From an uncultured Eubacteriales bacterium (GTDB lineage Bacteria; Bacillota; Clostridia; Christensenellales; Aristaeellaceae), in contig CACYWL010000001.1 in assembly GCA_902778055.1 (NCBI GenBank), positions 124,001-188,000 on the forward strand: DNA of 64,000 bases, given 5' to 3'. Position numbers and translations under genes: made by a program. The notes beneath the pieces are model-generated. The model saw only the letters and a program-made list of their open reading frames with translations, was not told the DNA's origin and made no database searches. Positions within the stretch are counted from its first letter, which is position 1, and each line of letters starts with the position of its first letter. Shown here one piece after another: positions 1 to 8,426 of the stretch.

Positions 1-849
1 GCTCTGTGGGGATGTATTCCCGGGCTGCTGAAATCCCTTCTGAATATTAATGAGGTCATTGCGTGTATTATGACAAACTGGCTTTCGGCCAGCCTTGTTA
101 CCTGGTTCTTTGATATGAGCAGCCTGAAAAATGTACTGGAAGGGACCAAGACAGGCTACATCTACAAGACCTCCATGGTGATCAACGACGTCATTGTGGA
201 CGGCGTTCAGACGGTAGCGGGCTCCAGCATTCCGGAGGGGGCTACCGTGCTGGCTACCAGGGGCGGCGTTGCGACGTCCAAGATGGGTCTGGACATCCTT
301 TTCAAAGGCAGCCAGGTGAACGGCGGGTTTATTGTTGCTGTCCTGCTGGCGATCCTCTTCTATGTCATCATGGAAAAGACGACGCTTGGCTATCAGCTGA
401 AGGCCTGCGGGTCCAATCGTTTTGCCGCGAAATATGCAGGCATTCAGGATCGGCGGAATATTGTGCTGTCCATGGCGCTGGCCGGTGCGATGGCGGGCGC
501 GGCGGGCTCTCTTTATTCGCTGAGCGGGAATACGGAGTTTTTCTGGACAACTTACCAGTCACTTCCTGCGGTCGGGTTTACAGGAATTGCAGTTGCCCTT
601 CTGGCGATGAACAATCCCATTGGCGTTATCTTCTCGGGAATCTTCATGTCCTACTTGAATATTAACGGCCAGCAATTGACAAACCTGACGGCTTACAATG
701 AATACATTACCGATGTCATTATTGCTGTGATTGTTTATCTTTCCGCTTTCTCCCTGATTGTAAAGACCTGGCTGAACCATAAAAGAAAGAAAAAGACTGT
801 ATCACCCGCCGGCGGAGCCGCTGCTCATAAAGAGGAGGTGCAGGGATAA
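1..849 (+). CDS. ABC transporter permease, nucleoside/simple-sugar type (5' truncated)
   Basis: The reading frame is open from base 1, so the ATG at 70 is an internal Met and the gene starts outside the window. The first visible residues (LKSLLNINEVIACIMTNW) match the conserved loop of BmpA-associated permeases of the YufP/NupP type, where G-LK-x-NEVI-x-TIM-x-NW is typical. Several hydrophobic segments follow, with the EAA-like stretch G-x(2)-YQLKACG-x-N-x-AAKYAGI near residue 150 of the visible part. The next permease overlaps its stop by one base (TAATG). With udk and tdk downstream, nucleosides are the most likely substrate; this is inference from family and context. Confidence 0.88.
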   Translation, partial: ALWGCIPGLLKSLLNINEVIACIMTNWLSASLVTWFFDMSSLKNVLEGTKTGYIYKTSMVINDVIVDGVQTVAGSSIPEGATVLATRGGVATSKMGLDILFKGSQVNGGFIVAVLLAILFYVIMEKTTLGYQLKACGSNRFAAKYAGIQDRRNIVLSMALAGAMAGAAGSLYSLSGNTEFFWTTYQSLPAVGFTGIAVALLAMNNPIGVIFSGIFMSYLNINGQQLTNLTAYNEYITDVIIAVIVYLSAFSLIVKTWLNHKRKKKTVSPAGGAAAHKEEVQG

Positions 850-1880
850 TGGCATTTCTTGTTCGTCAAACCCTTGTATACGCAATTCCGCTGATGATAG
901 TTGCCCTGGCCGGCGTCTTTTCAGAGCGCAGCGGAATCATCAATCTGGCGCTTGAAGGCATGATGATTTTCGGTGCTTTCATCGGCGTGACCTGTATGAA
1001 CGTCATGGTTGGCCTGGGATGGTTTGATGCCGTCAAGGCGTCCGGAAATATGTGGACCATGCAGTGGCTGCTCCTTCTGGCCATGATGGTTTCAGCGGTG
1101 GCCGGGTGCGTCTTTTCACTGCTTCTTGCCTTCGCAGCCATCAACCTGAAAGCGGATCAGACCATCGGAGGAACAGCACTGAATATGCTGGCGCCTGCCA
1201 TCGTGCTCTTCCTGGTCAGAATCACTGCCAAGCAGAACAATCTTCTGCTGGCGAGCGGAGATTCAGCGACCTGGTTTATGATTAAAAAATCCATGTGGGG
1301 CTTTGATAAAAGCTACAAATTCGGGTTCTTTGGAGATGCTTTTCTGAACAAGGTCTATCTGACCACGTACTTCTGTATTATTCTTTTCATTATCATGTCA
1401 GTTTTTCTCTACAAGACCAGATTCGGCATTCGCCTCCGCTCCTGCGGAGAAAACCCTCAGGCCTCTGCTTCCCTGGGCATTAACGTGAATAAGATGCGCT
1501 ATGCCGGTGTCATGATTTCCGGGGCTCTGGCCGGCCTTGGCGGCTGTGTGTTCGCGGTGACTACGGCGAATGCTTCCGCAAACGGTGATGTTGCCGGGTT
1601 TGGCTTTCTGGCCCTCGCCGTCATGATTTTCGGAAACTGGAAGCCGCTTCCCATCGCGGGCGGAGCCCTTCTCTTCGGTTTGTTCAAATGTATTGCCGCC
1701 TCCTATAATACACTTGATGTCAACGGAGACGGTGTATACGCGCTGGCCAGCATCGGATTGGACAGCAACTTCTACAGAATGCTTCCGTACCTGATCACGC
1801 TGATTGTACTGGCATTTACATCCAAGAGCTCCAGGGCACCGAAGGCGGAAGGCATTCCCTATGATCCGGGAAAACGGTAA
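849..1880 (+). CDS. ABC transporter permease, nucleoside/simple-sugar type
   Basis: This 343-residue integral membrane protein is the partner permease (YufQ/NupQ type) of the gene before it. It starts with an ATG that overlaps the upstream TAA by one base, behind an AGGAGGTG site. The N-terminal region shows the family signature ERSGIINLALEGMM-IFGA (about residues 27-45), and the segment GIRLRSCGENPQASASLGIN (about 195-214) is the cytoplasmic loop that contacts the ATPase. The ATPase and BmpA-like binding protein must lie upstream of the window. A good terminator follows at 1890-1916. Confidence 0.9.
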   Translation: MAFLVRQTLVYAIPLMIVALAGVFSERSGIINLALEGMMIFGAFIGVTCMNVMVGLGWFDAVKASGNMWTMQWLLLLAMMVSAVAGCVFSLLLAFAAINLKADQTIGGTALNMLAPAIVLFLVRITAKQNNLLLASGDSATWFMIKKSMWGFDKSYKFGFFGDAFLNKVYLTTYFCIILFIIMSVFLYKTRFGIRLRSCGENPQASASLGINVNKMRYAGVMISGALAGLGGCVFAVTTANASANGDVAGFGFLALAVMIFGNWKPLPIAGGALLFGLFKCIAASYNTLDVNGDGVYALASIGLDSNFYRMLPYLITLIVLAFTSKSSRAPKAEGIPYDPGKR

Positions 1881-1889
1881 TGCGACCGC

Positions 1890-1916
1890 GGAGCCTTCTT
1901 CCGGAAGGCTCCTTTT
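1890..1916 (+). terminator. Intrinsic terminator after the permease genes
   Basis: A 9-bp stem (GGAGCCTTC pairing with GAAGGCTCC, loop TTCCG) is followed by TTTT. It lies between the permease stop and the udk ribosome binding site, leaving only about 25 nt to udk. I see no separate udk promoter, so udk probably depends on read-through. Confidence 0.8.
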
Positions 1917-1941
1917 AAGGCAGTTTCGGAGGAAAAAGGAA

Positions 1942-2562
1942 ATGAACGAGATTATGGTCATCGGCATTGCCGGCGGAACGGGCAGCGGGAAAACGACGAT
2001 TACGGACCGGCTGGTTGAGAAATTCGGCGGGAATGTGTCCGTGGTGCATCACGATAACTATTACAAGGCGCATCACAATATGACCTATGAGGAGCGCTGC
2101 CTTCTGAATTATGACCATCCGGATTCGTTTGATACGGATATGATGATCGAGCATCTTCAGCAGCTCAAGGAAGGGAAAAGCATCGAGTGCCCGATCTATG
2201 ACTATACGATTCATGACCGCAGCGATCAAACCGTGACGATCGAACCGACCCGCGTGATTATTGTGGAGGGGATTCTGATCTATGCGGATCCCCGGGTCTG
2301 TGACCAGATCGATGTCAAAATATTCGTGGATACGGATGCGGATGTGCGCATTCTGAGGCGCATTCAGCGGGATGTGCAGGAAAGAGGGCGCAGCCTGGAA
2401 AGCGTGATCAACCAGTACCTGGCGACGGTAAAGCCCATGCACGAGCAGTTTGTTGAACCCAGCAAGCGCAGAGCGGATGTGATCATTCCGGAGGGCGGAA
2501 GAAACCTGGTGGCGCTGGAAATGGTTGTTCAGCGGGTGCGTGCCCACATTGATCATGTCTGA
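1942..2562 (+). CDS. udk: Uridine kinase
   Basis: Phosphorylates uridine and cytidine to UMP and CMP in pyrimidine salvage. The start chosen is the ATG at 1942, because it follows GGAGGAAAAAGG at good spacing and gives the standard 206-residue protein; the frame is open further upstream, but that stretch crosses the terminator. The P-loop GGTGSGKTT lies at residues 10-18, and the family motifs HHDNYY, NYDHPDSFD and IVEGILI follow in order. It sits between nucleoside-type permeases and thymidine kinase, which supports a salvage role. Confidence 0.95.
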   Translation: MNEIMVIGIAGGTGSGKTTITDRLVEKFGGNVSVVHHDNYYKAHHNMTYEERCLLNYDHPDSFDTDMMIEHLQQLKEGKSIECPIYDYTIHDRSDQTVTIEPTRVIIVEGILIYADPRVCDQIDVKIFVDTDADVRILRRIQRDVQERGRSLESVINQYLATVKPMHEQFVEPSKRRADVIIPEGGRNLVALEMVVQRVRAHIDHV

Positions 2563-2648
2563 ACACCCCGGCTGCGATCCGGGACCAATACAGGCGCGAA
2601 GATAAACCGGCAAAGAGAATCAATGCCGAAGACGGGAGTGTTAGGGAA

Positions 2649-3230
2649 TTGGCGAAGCTGTACTTTAAGTATGGAGTCATGGGGTCCTCCAAGTCCGCGC
2701 AGGCCCTGATCACGAAATTCAATTATGAGGAACGGGGAATGACGGTCTGGCTGATCAAGCCCAGCATAGACACCCGCGACGGCGCGAATATTATCCGAAG
2801 CAGAATCGGGCTGAAAAGCGAGGCGCATGTGATTACGCCCGAAATGAGCATCATGGAGGAATACCACCGGATCGGAAAACGGGATGTGATCATTGCGGAC
2901 GAGGCGCAGTTTTTTTCTCCGTCCCAGATTGATGAGCTCCGGACGCTCGTGGACGAAGAGGATCTGCCGGTGCTCTGCTTTGGCCTGAGAACAGATTTTC
3001 TGACCCATTTTTTCCCCGGGGCCCAAAGGCTGATGGAGCTGGCGGATTCCCTGACCGAAATCAAAACCGTCTGTGAATGCGGCCGGAAAGCGACCGTAAA
3101 CGCGAGAATAGACGGGCAGGGAAGAATTGTAACAGAGGGAGGGCAGGTGATGCTGGGAGGAAACGACAGCTATCTTGCCATGTGCCACCAGTGCTGGAAA
3201 AGGAAAATCAGAGAACAGAGCGCCCGATAA
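2649..3230 (+). CDS. tdk: Thymidine kinase
   Basis: Type II thymidine kinase that makes dTMP from thymidine. Starts at TTG (2649) with a weak GGGAG about 10 nt upstream. The 193-residue protein has the P-loop region GVMGSSKSAQ (residues 9-18), the DEAQFF Walker B-like motif near residue 85, and the C-terminal zinc site built from CECG and CHQCW. It ends just before a strong bidirectional terminator shared with the convergent Rho-like gene, and probably belongs with udk. Confidence 0.95.
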   Translation: MAKLYFKYGVMGSSKSAQALITKFNYEERGMTVWLIKPSIDTRDGANIIRSRIGLKSEAHVITPEMSIMEEYHRIGKRDVIIADEAQFFSPSQIDELRTLVDEEDLPVLCFGLRTDFLTHFFPGAQRLMELADSLTEIKTVCECGRKATVNARIDGQGRIVTEGGQVMLGGNDSYLAMCHQCWKRKIREQSAR

Positions 3231-3242
3231 TACAGACTGAAT

Positions 3243-3280
3243 AAAAAAGGATCCCGGCAACTGAACGCCGGGATCTTTTT
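3243..3280. terminator. Bidirectional terminator between tdk and the Rho-like gene
   Basis: A 9-bp stem (GATCCCGGC at 3250-3258 with GCCGGGATC at 3267-3275, 8-nt loop) has TTTTT on the right and AAAAAA on the left. It can therefore act on both the + strand (tdk) and the - strand (rho-like). Confidence 0.88.
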
Positions 3281-3324
3281 CATGATCGTTTGCGGGGTCG
3301 GGCCGCTTTTTTCAGTTCGAAGTA

Positions 3325-5319
3325 TTAACCCATGTTCATCAGCGCGAACCAGTCCTTCATTTTCAGGAGCAGATCTCTGTTGGTGGAGGTTTTGTCCATC
3401 ATGGAGACCAGCTGGAGAATGGCCTGCTCGGATCCGGCCGAGCCCAGAAGCTGACGGATCAGATTCAGCCCTTCCTTTTCCTGATCATTCAGGATCAGAT
3501 CTGAATTCTTGGTAAAGCTGCGCTGCAGGTTGATCGGAGGGAAGACGCCCTTCTGGACCAGGGAGGCATCCAACATCAGCTCCATGTTGGCGGTTCCTTT
3601 GAACTCTTCGACGATGGAGTCGTCCACCTTATTGCCGGTGGCAATATCCATGGTTGCAATCACCGTCAGCGATCCGCCCTCCTTCAACGCGCGGGCAGCT
3701 CCGAACATCCGTTTGGCCCGAAGCAGGGAGGCCGGATTGACCATGCCGGGAACGCTGCGCCCCTGCTGAACCGCGGAGGAGGTAAAGATCTTGGCCAGAC
3801 GCGTCAGGCTGTCGGCAAGAATCACTACATCCTTTTTCTGCTCCACCAGGCGCATCGCTCTCTCAACCACCATTTCTGTCAGCCGGAGATGCGACTCAGG
3901 CGCCTGATCAAAGGTGGAGGCGAGAACAGGGCATGTCACGCTTTCACGGAAAACCGTTACGTCCTCCGGAGCCAGGTCGATCATCAGCACCAGGACCTGA
4001 ACATCGGGATAATTGGCGGAAATCGTGTTGGCATAGTGCTGCAGCAGTTCTCTCTTTCCCGTTTCAGGAGGGCAGAGCAGCAGCCCGCGCTGACCGAAAC
4101 CGAGGGGCGCAATCAGGTCAATCAGACGCATATCCACCAGGGAGGACCCGTTTTTGGCTTCCAGGGACATACGGCGGGAAGGATAAACTGGCGTCAGCTC
4201 ATCAAAGAACGGCCGGTGTACGGATTCCTCCTCCGGCAGTCCGTTTACGGAATCAATGTACAGCAGCGCCGCATATTTGTCTCCCTCGCGCTGAGGACGG
4301 ATTTTTCCTTCGATACAATCCCCCGTGCGGAGCGAAAAGCGCCGGATCTGAGCCATGGAAACGTAGATATCCCTTGAGGAGGGCATGAAATGCGAGGCAC
4401 GAAGGAAACCGTACCCATCCGGATGAAGTTCCAGAATTCCTCCGCCCTGCTCGAAATCTCCGGTCGCGAGAAGCTCTTCCAGGGTCGGAGCGGAGGAAGC
4501 ATTCTCCACGAAAGAGGCGGCTTCCGCCGCCGGAGAGGAGGCAGGAGCGGGAGCAGGTACTGCCGAGGGCGTGCCTGCCGCCGGAACCGGCGGCTGGGCC
4601 TGCGAAGCTGCGGAACCCGGTCCGAACACATTGGTTCCTCCAATGCCCGGACGGCGCTCAGGAAGCGGAGAAGAGGGGCGGAAAGAGGGCCTCTCGGAAG
4701 CCGGCGAGGTTGATTGCTCTGCAGGCGCCTCAGGCTCACGCTGCGGACCGGATGCGGACGGACCGAAGCGAGGACCGAAGGAGTGAGGCCGGAGGGGCGT
4801 CGGACGCTGTTCCGGCGTAAGAGGCCGGCCGGAGGGAGTTGTGTTCTGCCAGGCCGGGCGGTTGGTGCCGGTGGAGGAATAGGACGCATGAGGACCGCTC
4901 TGAGGCGAATCCGGGCTATGCCAGGCAGCCTGAAAACGGGGCTCGGAGGGCGCAGCCTCCTCCGCCGGCGATTTTTCCTGCAGCGCGGAATCCGACGGAG
5001 CTGCGGAGACCGAATCATCGGACAGATTTTCTTCTGCGGCGCGCAGATCTTCCGCTACGGCATCCGTAAAATCCGGAACCGTTTCGGAGAGCTCCGGAGC
5101 CGGTTCGGATGATGATTCGTCCGGCACGCCTTCCTGATCGGCAAACTCAGGAAGATCCAGGAAGGATTGCTGCTGAGGCGCGTCCTCCAGGTGCAGCGTA
5201 TGCACAATCTTTTCGATCATGGCCGCCTTTTCAACACCGGCGCCAAGAACAATATGATTCTCCCGGGCAAATTTACGAAGCTGAATCACCGTCATGGAAC
5301 GAAGTTCGGTCAGAGTCAT
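3325..5319 (-). CDS. Rho-like factor with long disordered insert and degenerate ATPase site
   Basis: The 664-residue protein has the Rho domain order: an N-terminal SAP-like segment (about 1-45), a low-complexity Ser/Pro/Ala/Glu-rich stretch (about 50-280), a cold-shock-like RNA-binding domain (about 290-360, GGGILELHPDGYGFLR) and the RecA-like motor (about 380-640). The motor is altered at key sites compared with E. coli Rho. The P-loop is PPETGKR, so Thr185 is Arg423 and Lys181 is Glu419. The catalytic Glu211-Arg212 are Leu449-Ala450 (MIDLAPED). Arg353 is Gly591 and the arginine finger Arg366 is Lys604. Lys422 and the DSLTR aspartate remain. It follows a methyltransferase gene by 11 nt under one promoter. 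RNA binding is plausible, but ordinary ATP-driven termination is doubtful. Confidence 0.85.
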   Translation of the reverse strand: MTLTELRSMTVIQLRKFARENHIVLGAGVEKAAMIEKIVHTLHLEDAPQQQSFLDLPEFADQEGVPDESSSEPAPELSETVPDFTDAVAEDLRAAEENLSDDSVSAAPSDSALQEKSPAEEAAPSEPRFQAAWHSPDSPQSGPHASYSSTGTNRPAWQNTTPSGRPLTPEQRPTPLRPHSFGPRFGPSASGPQREPEAPAEQSTSPASERPSFRPSSPLPERRPGIGGTNVFGPGSAASQAQPPVPAAGTPSAVPAPAPASSPAAEAASFVENASSAPTLEELLATGDFEQGGGILELHPDGYGFLRASHFMPSSRDIYVSMAQIRRFSLRTGDCIEGKIRPQREGDKYAALLYIDSVNGLPEEESVHRPFFDELTPVYPSRRMSLEAKNGSSLVDMRLIDLIAPLGFGQRGLLLCPPETGKRELLQHYANTISANYPDVQVLVLMIDLAPEDVTVFRESVTCPVLASTFDQAPESHLRLTEMVVERAMRLVEQKKDVVILADSLTRLAKIFTSSAVQQGRSVPGMVNPASLLRAKRMFGAARALKEGGSLTVIATMDIATGNKVDDSIVEEFKGTANMELMLDASLVQKGVFPPINLQRSFTKNSDLILNDQEKEGLNLIRQLLGSAGSEQAILQLVSMMDKTSTNRDLLLKMKDWFALMNMG

Positions 5320-5330
5320 GAGATACCTCC

Positions 5331-6362
5331 TCAGGCGTGAGATGGGGAAGAACAGGGAAGCGAGGCAAAAACCACGTCCCTTACGACGGCCTGCTCCACC
5401 GTATGAGCCAGGCCGTGAAAAACAGATTCATCAAGCACCCGGAAACCGGAATCTGAAAGCGCCTTACGTACAGCATCCGTCTTCAGCGTCAGGGTATTGA
5501 AGCTCAGCGCGGCAACCCCGCCCGGCAGCAGCGCTTTCTTCCAGGAAGGAAGAATTCTGTTCAGGAAAAGGGGGAAGGGCTCCGGCTTCGAACCATCCCG
5601 CGGGGCATGCTGAACGCCGTAGGGAAGATCCGCCACAAGCAGGTGAGCGGGAGACTTCCGAAGCAGGGAACCGGTCAGAAAAGAATCCGCTTCATGGAGC
5701 GTCAGGCTGAAGGCTTCTCCCGCACGATAGGACTCCCTGGAGAGGCCGAACGTTACGGACCGGCCCGGAATGCCGGAGGAGCCTACCGTCGTGCTGAAAC
5801 TGCGGGAGGAATGCTTCAGGCCCGCGGTTTTCAGATACCTCAGAAAGTAATCGTGAGCTTCTTTCAGATTGTGCCGGTCGGAATCGATGCCGACGGCGTT
5901 CGCTCCCGAGCAGAGGGCACAGAAGAGCGTAGTTCCCCGGCCGCACAGAGGATCCAGAACCGTCAGCCTTTCGGGTGAAGGACGGAAGGAGGCGAGGGCC
6001 TTCGCCGTGTTGAGCATCATCCGGGTAAAGGACGGATTGGTCTTGCCCTTATACTTCAGAATTTCTGGCAAATCCTCAGGCAGGATATCGGAAGAACGGA
6101 CCTTCAGCGGGAAGAGGAGCCCGTCTCTGTTTTCAGCCATAAACACAACGGCTGAATGACCGGAGAGAAAAGACAGCTCCGGTTCAGTAAGCATACGGCA
6201 CTGAAATGAGAGAAAGGTGGCTGAACCGAGCTCCTCCGTCTGAAGCTCCGCTTCGACGGAAATGCTTTTTAACATGGAATAGAGCTCGCAACGGGCAAGA
6301 CGAACCACCGCATCCCGGTAGAGAATGTTTGGGTGCCTCCATAACTGAAAGGAATAAACCAT
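5331..6362 (-). CDS. TRM11/UPF0020-like SAM-dependent methyltransferase
   Basis: The 343-residue protein has a methyltransferase core in its second half. Motif I is DPLCGRGTTLFCAL (about residue 136-149), the acidic ribose-binding residue lies in GIDSDRHN, and motif IV is ADLPYG (about 245-250), which fits N-methylation of a base amino group as in UPF0020/TRM11 RNA methylases. The N-terminal 120 residues are poorly conserved to my eye and I cannot assign a THUMP domain. It is the first gene of a two-gene unit with the Rho-like gene, under the promoter at 6394-6422. The RNA or DNA target is unknown. Confidence 0.75.
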   Translation of the reverse strand: MVYSFQLWRHPNILYRDAVVRLARCELYSMLKSISVEAELQTEELGSATFLSFQCRMLTEPELSFLSGHSAVVFMAENRDGLLFPLKVRSSDILPEDLPEILKYKGKTNPSFTRMMLNTAKALASFRPSPERLTVLDPLCGRGTTLFCALCSGANAVGIDSDRHNLKEAHDYFLRYLKTAGLKHSSRSFSTTVGSSGIPGRSVTFGLSRESYRAGEAFSLTLHEADSFLTGSLLRKSPAHLLVADLPYGVQHAPRDGSKPEPFPLFLNRILPSWKKALLPGGVAALSFNTLTLKTDAVRKALSDSGFRVLDESVFHGLAHTVEQAVVRDVVFASLPCSSPSHA

Positions 6363-6393
6363 GCAATCCTCTTTTCTAAGAGTGATTACATAA

Positions 6394-6422
6394 AGTATAT
6401 CATATTAAATCACTTATTTCAA
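6394..6422 (-). promoter_or_regulatory. Sigma-A promoter for the methyltransferase/Rho-like operon
   Basis: On the minus strand TTGAAA (6417-6422), a 17-bp spacer and TATACT (6394-6399) with an extended TGA. Predicted transcription starts near 6387, about 25 nt before the ATG at 6362. It sits directly against the rpsU terminator. Confidence 0.8.
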
Positions 6423-6424
6423 CT

Positions 6425-6450
6425 AAAAAACCTTCCCCGAAGGGAAGGTT
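6425..6450 (-). terminator. Intrinsic terminator after rpsU
   Basis: On the minus strand an AACCTTCCC/GGGAAGGTT stem with a TTCG tetraloop is followed by six T residues. It lies directly downstream of the rpsU stop codon. Confidence 0.88.
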
Positions 6451-6458
6451 TAAAGGTC

Positions 6459-6632
6459 TTACCACTTGCGCTTGCGAGCGGCTTCCGCCTTTTTCTTGCG
6501 CTTCACGCTGGGCTTTTCGTAATGCTCGCGCTTGCGGACCTCCTGGAGAACGCCGCTGCGGGCACATTGCCGCTTAAACCGTTTGAGCGCACTTTCCAGG
6601 GACTCATTTTCACGGAGACGAACCTCAGACAC
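6459..6632 (-). CDS. rpsU: 30S ribosomal protein S21
   Basis: A 57-residue, highly basic protein starting at GTG (6632) behind GAGGAGGG. The translation begins [20 protein letters not shown] and ends in the Arg/Lys-rich tail AARKRKW, which is typical of bS21 over its full length. It has its own strong promoter (6705-6733) and terminator, and sits next to HIT, mtaB, rsmE and prmA as in many Firmicutes. The usual yqeY neighbour is absent. Confidence 0.95.
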   Translation of the reverse strand: MSEVRLRENESLESALKRFKRQCARSGVLQEVRKREHYEKPSVKRKKKAEAARKRKW

Positions 6633-6704
6633 TTTTATCCCTCCTCTCGCTCAAAGCAGCGACTTTCTGGCCTCCCGGCAACCCTGCCGAAAAACCGCAT
6701 GGCT

Positions 6705-6733
6705 ATTATAGTCGAAGTGCGCCTGAACGTCAA
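6705..6733 (-). promoter_or_regulatory. Sigma-A promoter for rpsU
   Basis: On the minus strand TTGACG (6728-6733), a 17-bp spacer and a consensus TATAAT (6705-6710). The start point would fall near 6698, giving a 5' UTR of about 65 nt before the GTG at 6632. Confidence 0.88.
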
Positions 6734-6747
6734 TCTTTTTTTTGAAT

Positions 6748-7089
6748 TCAGGCCATCGTTTCTTCCATGCTGCGGCCGCCAAGAATATGAAAATGAAGAT
6801 GCGGAACGGATTGACAGGCATCGGGGCCGCAGTTGGAAACCACCCTGAAACCGGAATCCAGCTTCTCCTGCTTTGCGATCAGCCGGATTGCCCGGAGACA
6901 GGACGCAAGCTCCAGATCATTCAGACCGTCGACCTCCGCCATGGAAGCAACATGTTTTTTGGGGATCACGAGGATGTGGGTCGGCGCCTGGGGATGAATG
7001 TCGCGGAAAGCATATACGAATTCATCCTCATACACCTTTGAGGAGGGGATTTCTCCGGCCAGGATTTTGCAGAACAGACAGTTTTCCAT
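6748..7089 (-). CDS. HIT family (HINT-like) hydrolase
   Basis: A 113-residue histidine-triad protein, probably a purine nucleoside phosphoramidase or nucleotide hydrolase of the Hint type. It shows the N-terminal CLFCKI zinc-type motif (residues 4-9), the PTHILVIPKKH core, and the triad HLHFHILGG (about 98-106). It lies 17 nt downstream of mtaB and upstream of rpsU, a conserved Firmicutes order. The physiological substrate is not known. Confidence 0.93.
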   Translation of the reverse strand: MENCLFCKILAGEIPSSKVYEDEFVYAFRDIHPQAPTHILVIPKKHVASMAEVDGLNDLELASCLRAIRLIAKQEKLDSGFRVVSNCGPDACQSVPHLHFHILGGRSMEETMA

Positions 7090-7106
7090 TTTCTACACCT
7101 CTTTCT

Positions 7107-8426
7107 TTATTTCATGGGCGGAGCCGCTTCAGAGGGTTCCGCGAGCATTCCTTCCGGCGAAATGCCGGTCAGACGGACAGGAATGATCCTGCCGCTCTGA
7201 CAGTCGGCCTCGGGAGACAGTGTAACACGGATGTATTCCGGCGTATAGCCCTCCCAGCATCCATTGATTCTTTCCTCGGGCAGGAGGGTTGTTTCCCGCT
7301 GCAGCCAGGATTCCATATAGCGCCTGGCCACATGATTTCCGAGGGCTATCAGCTCCCGCGCCCTTCTTTCCTTTTCCGAGGTCGGGATTTGATCGGGCAT
7401 GCCCGCGGCGGGTGTTCCCTTCCGCGGAGAGTAAGGAAAAACGTGAATGCGGGAGAAGCCTGTTTCTTCAATGAAATCCCGCGTCTGCAGAAACTCCTCC
7501 TCCGTTTCTCCGGGAAATCCGGTCAGGATATCCGTCGTCAGGGCGGCGTCCGGCCAGACAGCGCGGATGTTCGCAACGGCTTTCCGATACTGATCCGTGT
7601 TGTATCGGCGCTTCATTCTCGCCAGGACGGTATCGCTCCCGGACTGAAGCGCGAGATGAAACTGGGGGCAGACCTTCGGAAGATCCTTCAGCGCAAGACA
7701 GAAGCTCTCTGTGGCAATCACGGGCTCCAGGGAGCCCAGCCGGATGCGCTGGATCCCTTCTGTGCGGTGCACCGTACGGATGGCATCCAGCAGGGAAAGG
7801 GGAGCATCCCTGAAGTCCCTGCCATAGGAGGCCAGATGAATTCCGGTGAGCACGATTTCGGAGAAACCGGAATCGCGGAGACGTTCAATCTCCTGCCGCA
7901 GATTCTCCAGCGGCCGGGAACGGACGGGACCGCGAACGGAGGGAATAATGCAGTAGGTGCAATGATTGCCGCAGCCCTCCTGAATTTTGACGGTCGCCCG
8001 GGTATGCCCCGAAACTTCCCGGATGCTCAAATCCTCAAACGGCATTCCGGGGACGAGGGGCGAAACGGCGGACAGGGCGGTGCCGGTGCTTCGGACTTTT
8101 TCAACCAGGCGGACAATCTGCGCGCGGTACTGGGTGCCCAGGATCAGATCGGCACCTGCATCCGACAGCAGCTTTTCCCCTTCTCTCTGGGCCAGGCACC
8201 CGCAGAGGACCAGCAGGGCATCCGGATGCTCCCGGCGGATCCTGCGGGCGAGCTGGAGAGATTTTTTGTCCCCCGTTCCCGTAACGGTACAGGTATTCAG
8301 AACATAAACATCAGCTTCCTCGCTGAAGGGGACGACGGTATACCCCGCATCCTCCATCAGCTCAAGCATGGCCTGGGTATCATACTGATTGACCTTGCAG
8401 CCCAGGGTATGGAAGGCAGCTCTCAT
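7107..8426 (-). CDS. mtaB: tRNA t6A37 methylthiotransferase
   Basis: Radical-SAM methylthiotransferase that converts t6A37 to ms2t6A37 in tRNAs reading ANN codons. The 439-residue protein has the N-terminal UPF0004 domain with three cluster cysteines (TLGCKVNQ at residue 10, NTCTVT, CGCLAQ), the radical-SAM motif CTYCIIP with an upstream GCGNH, and a C-terminal TRAM-like region. It overlaps the rsmE stop by 4 nt, so the two are probably translationally coupled. Confidence 0.94.
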   Translation of the reverse strand: MRAAFHTLGCKVNQYDTQAMLELMEDAGYTVVPFSEEADVYVLNTCTVTGTGDKKSLQLARRIRREHPDALLVLCGCLAQREGEKLLSDAGADLILGTQYRAQIVRLVEKVRSTGTALSAVSPLVPGMPFEDLSIREVSGHTRATVKIQEGCGNHCTYCIIPSVRGPVRSRPLENLRQEIERLRDSGFSEIVLTGIHLASYGRDFRDAPLSLLDAIRTVHRTEGIQRIRLGSLEPVIATESFCLALKDLPKVCPQFHLALQSGSDTVLARMKRRYNTDQYRKAVANIRAVWPDAALTTDILTGFPGETEEEFLQTRDFIEETGFSRIHVFPYSPRKGTPAAGMPDQIPTSEKERRARELIALGNHVARRYMESWLQRETTLLPEERINGCWEGYTPEYIRVTLSPEADCQSGRIIPVRLTGISPEGMLAEPSEAAPPMK

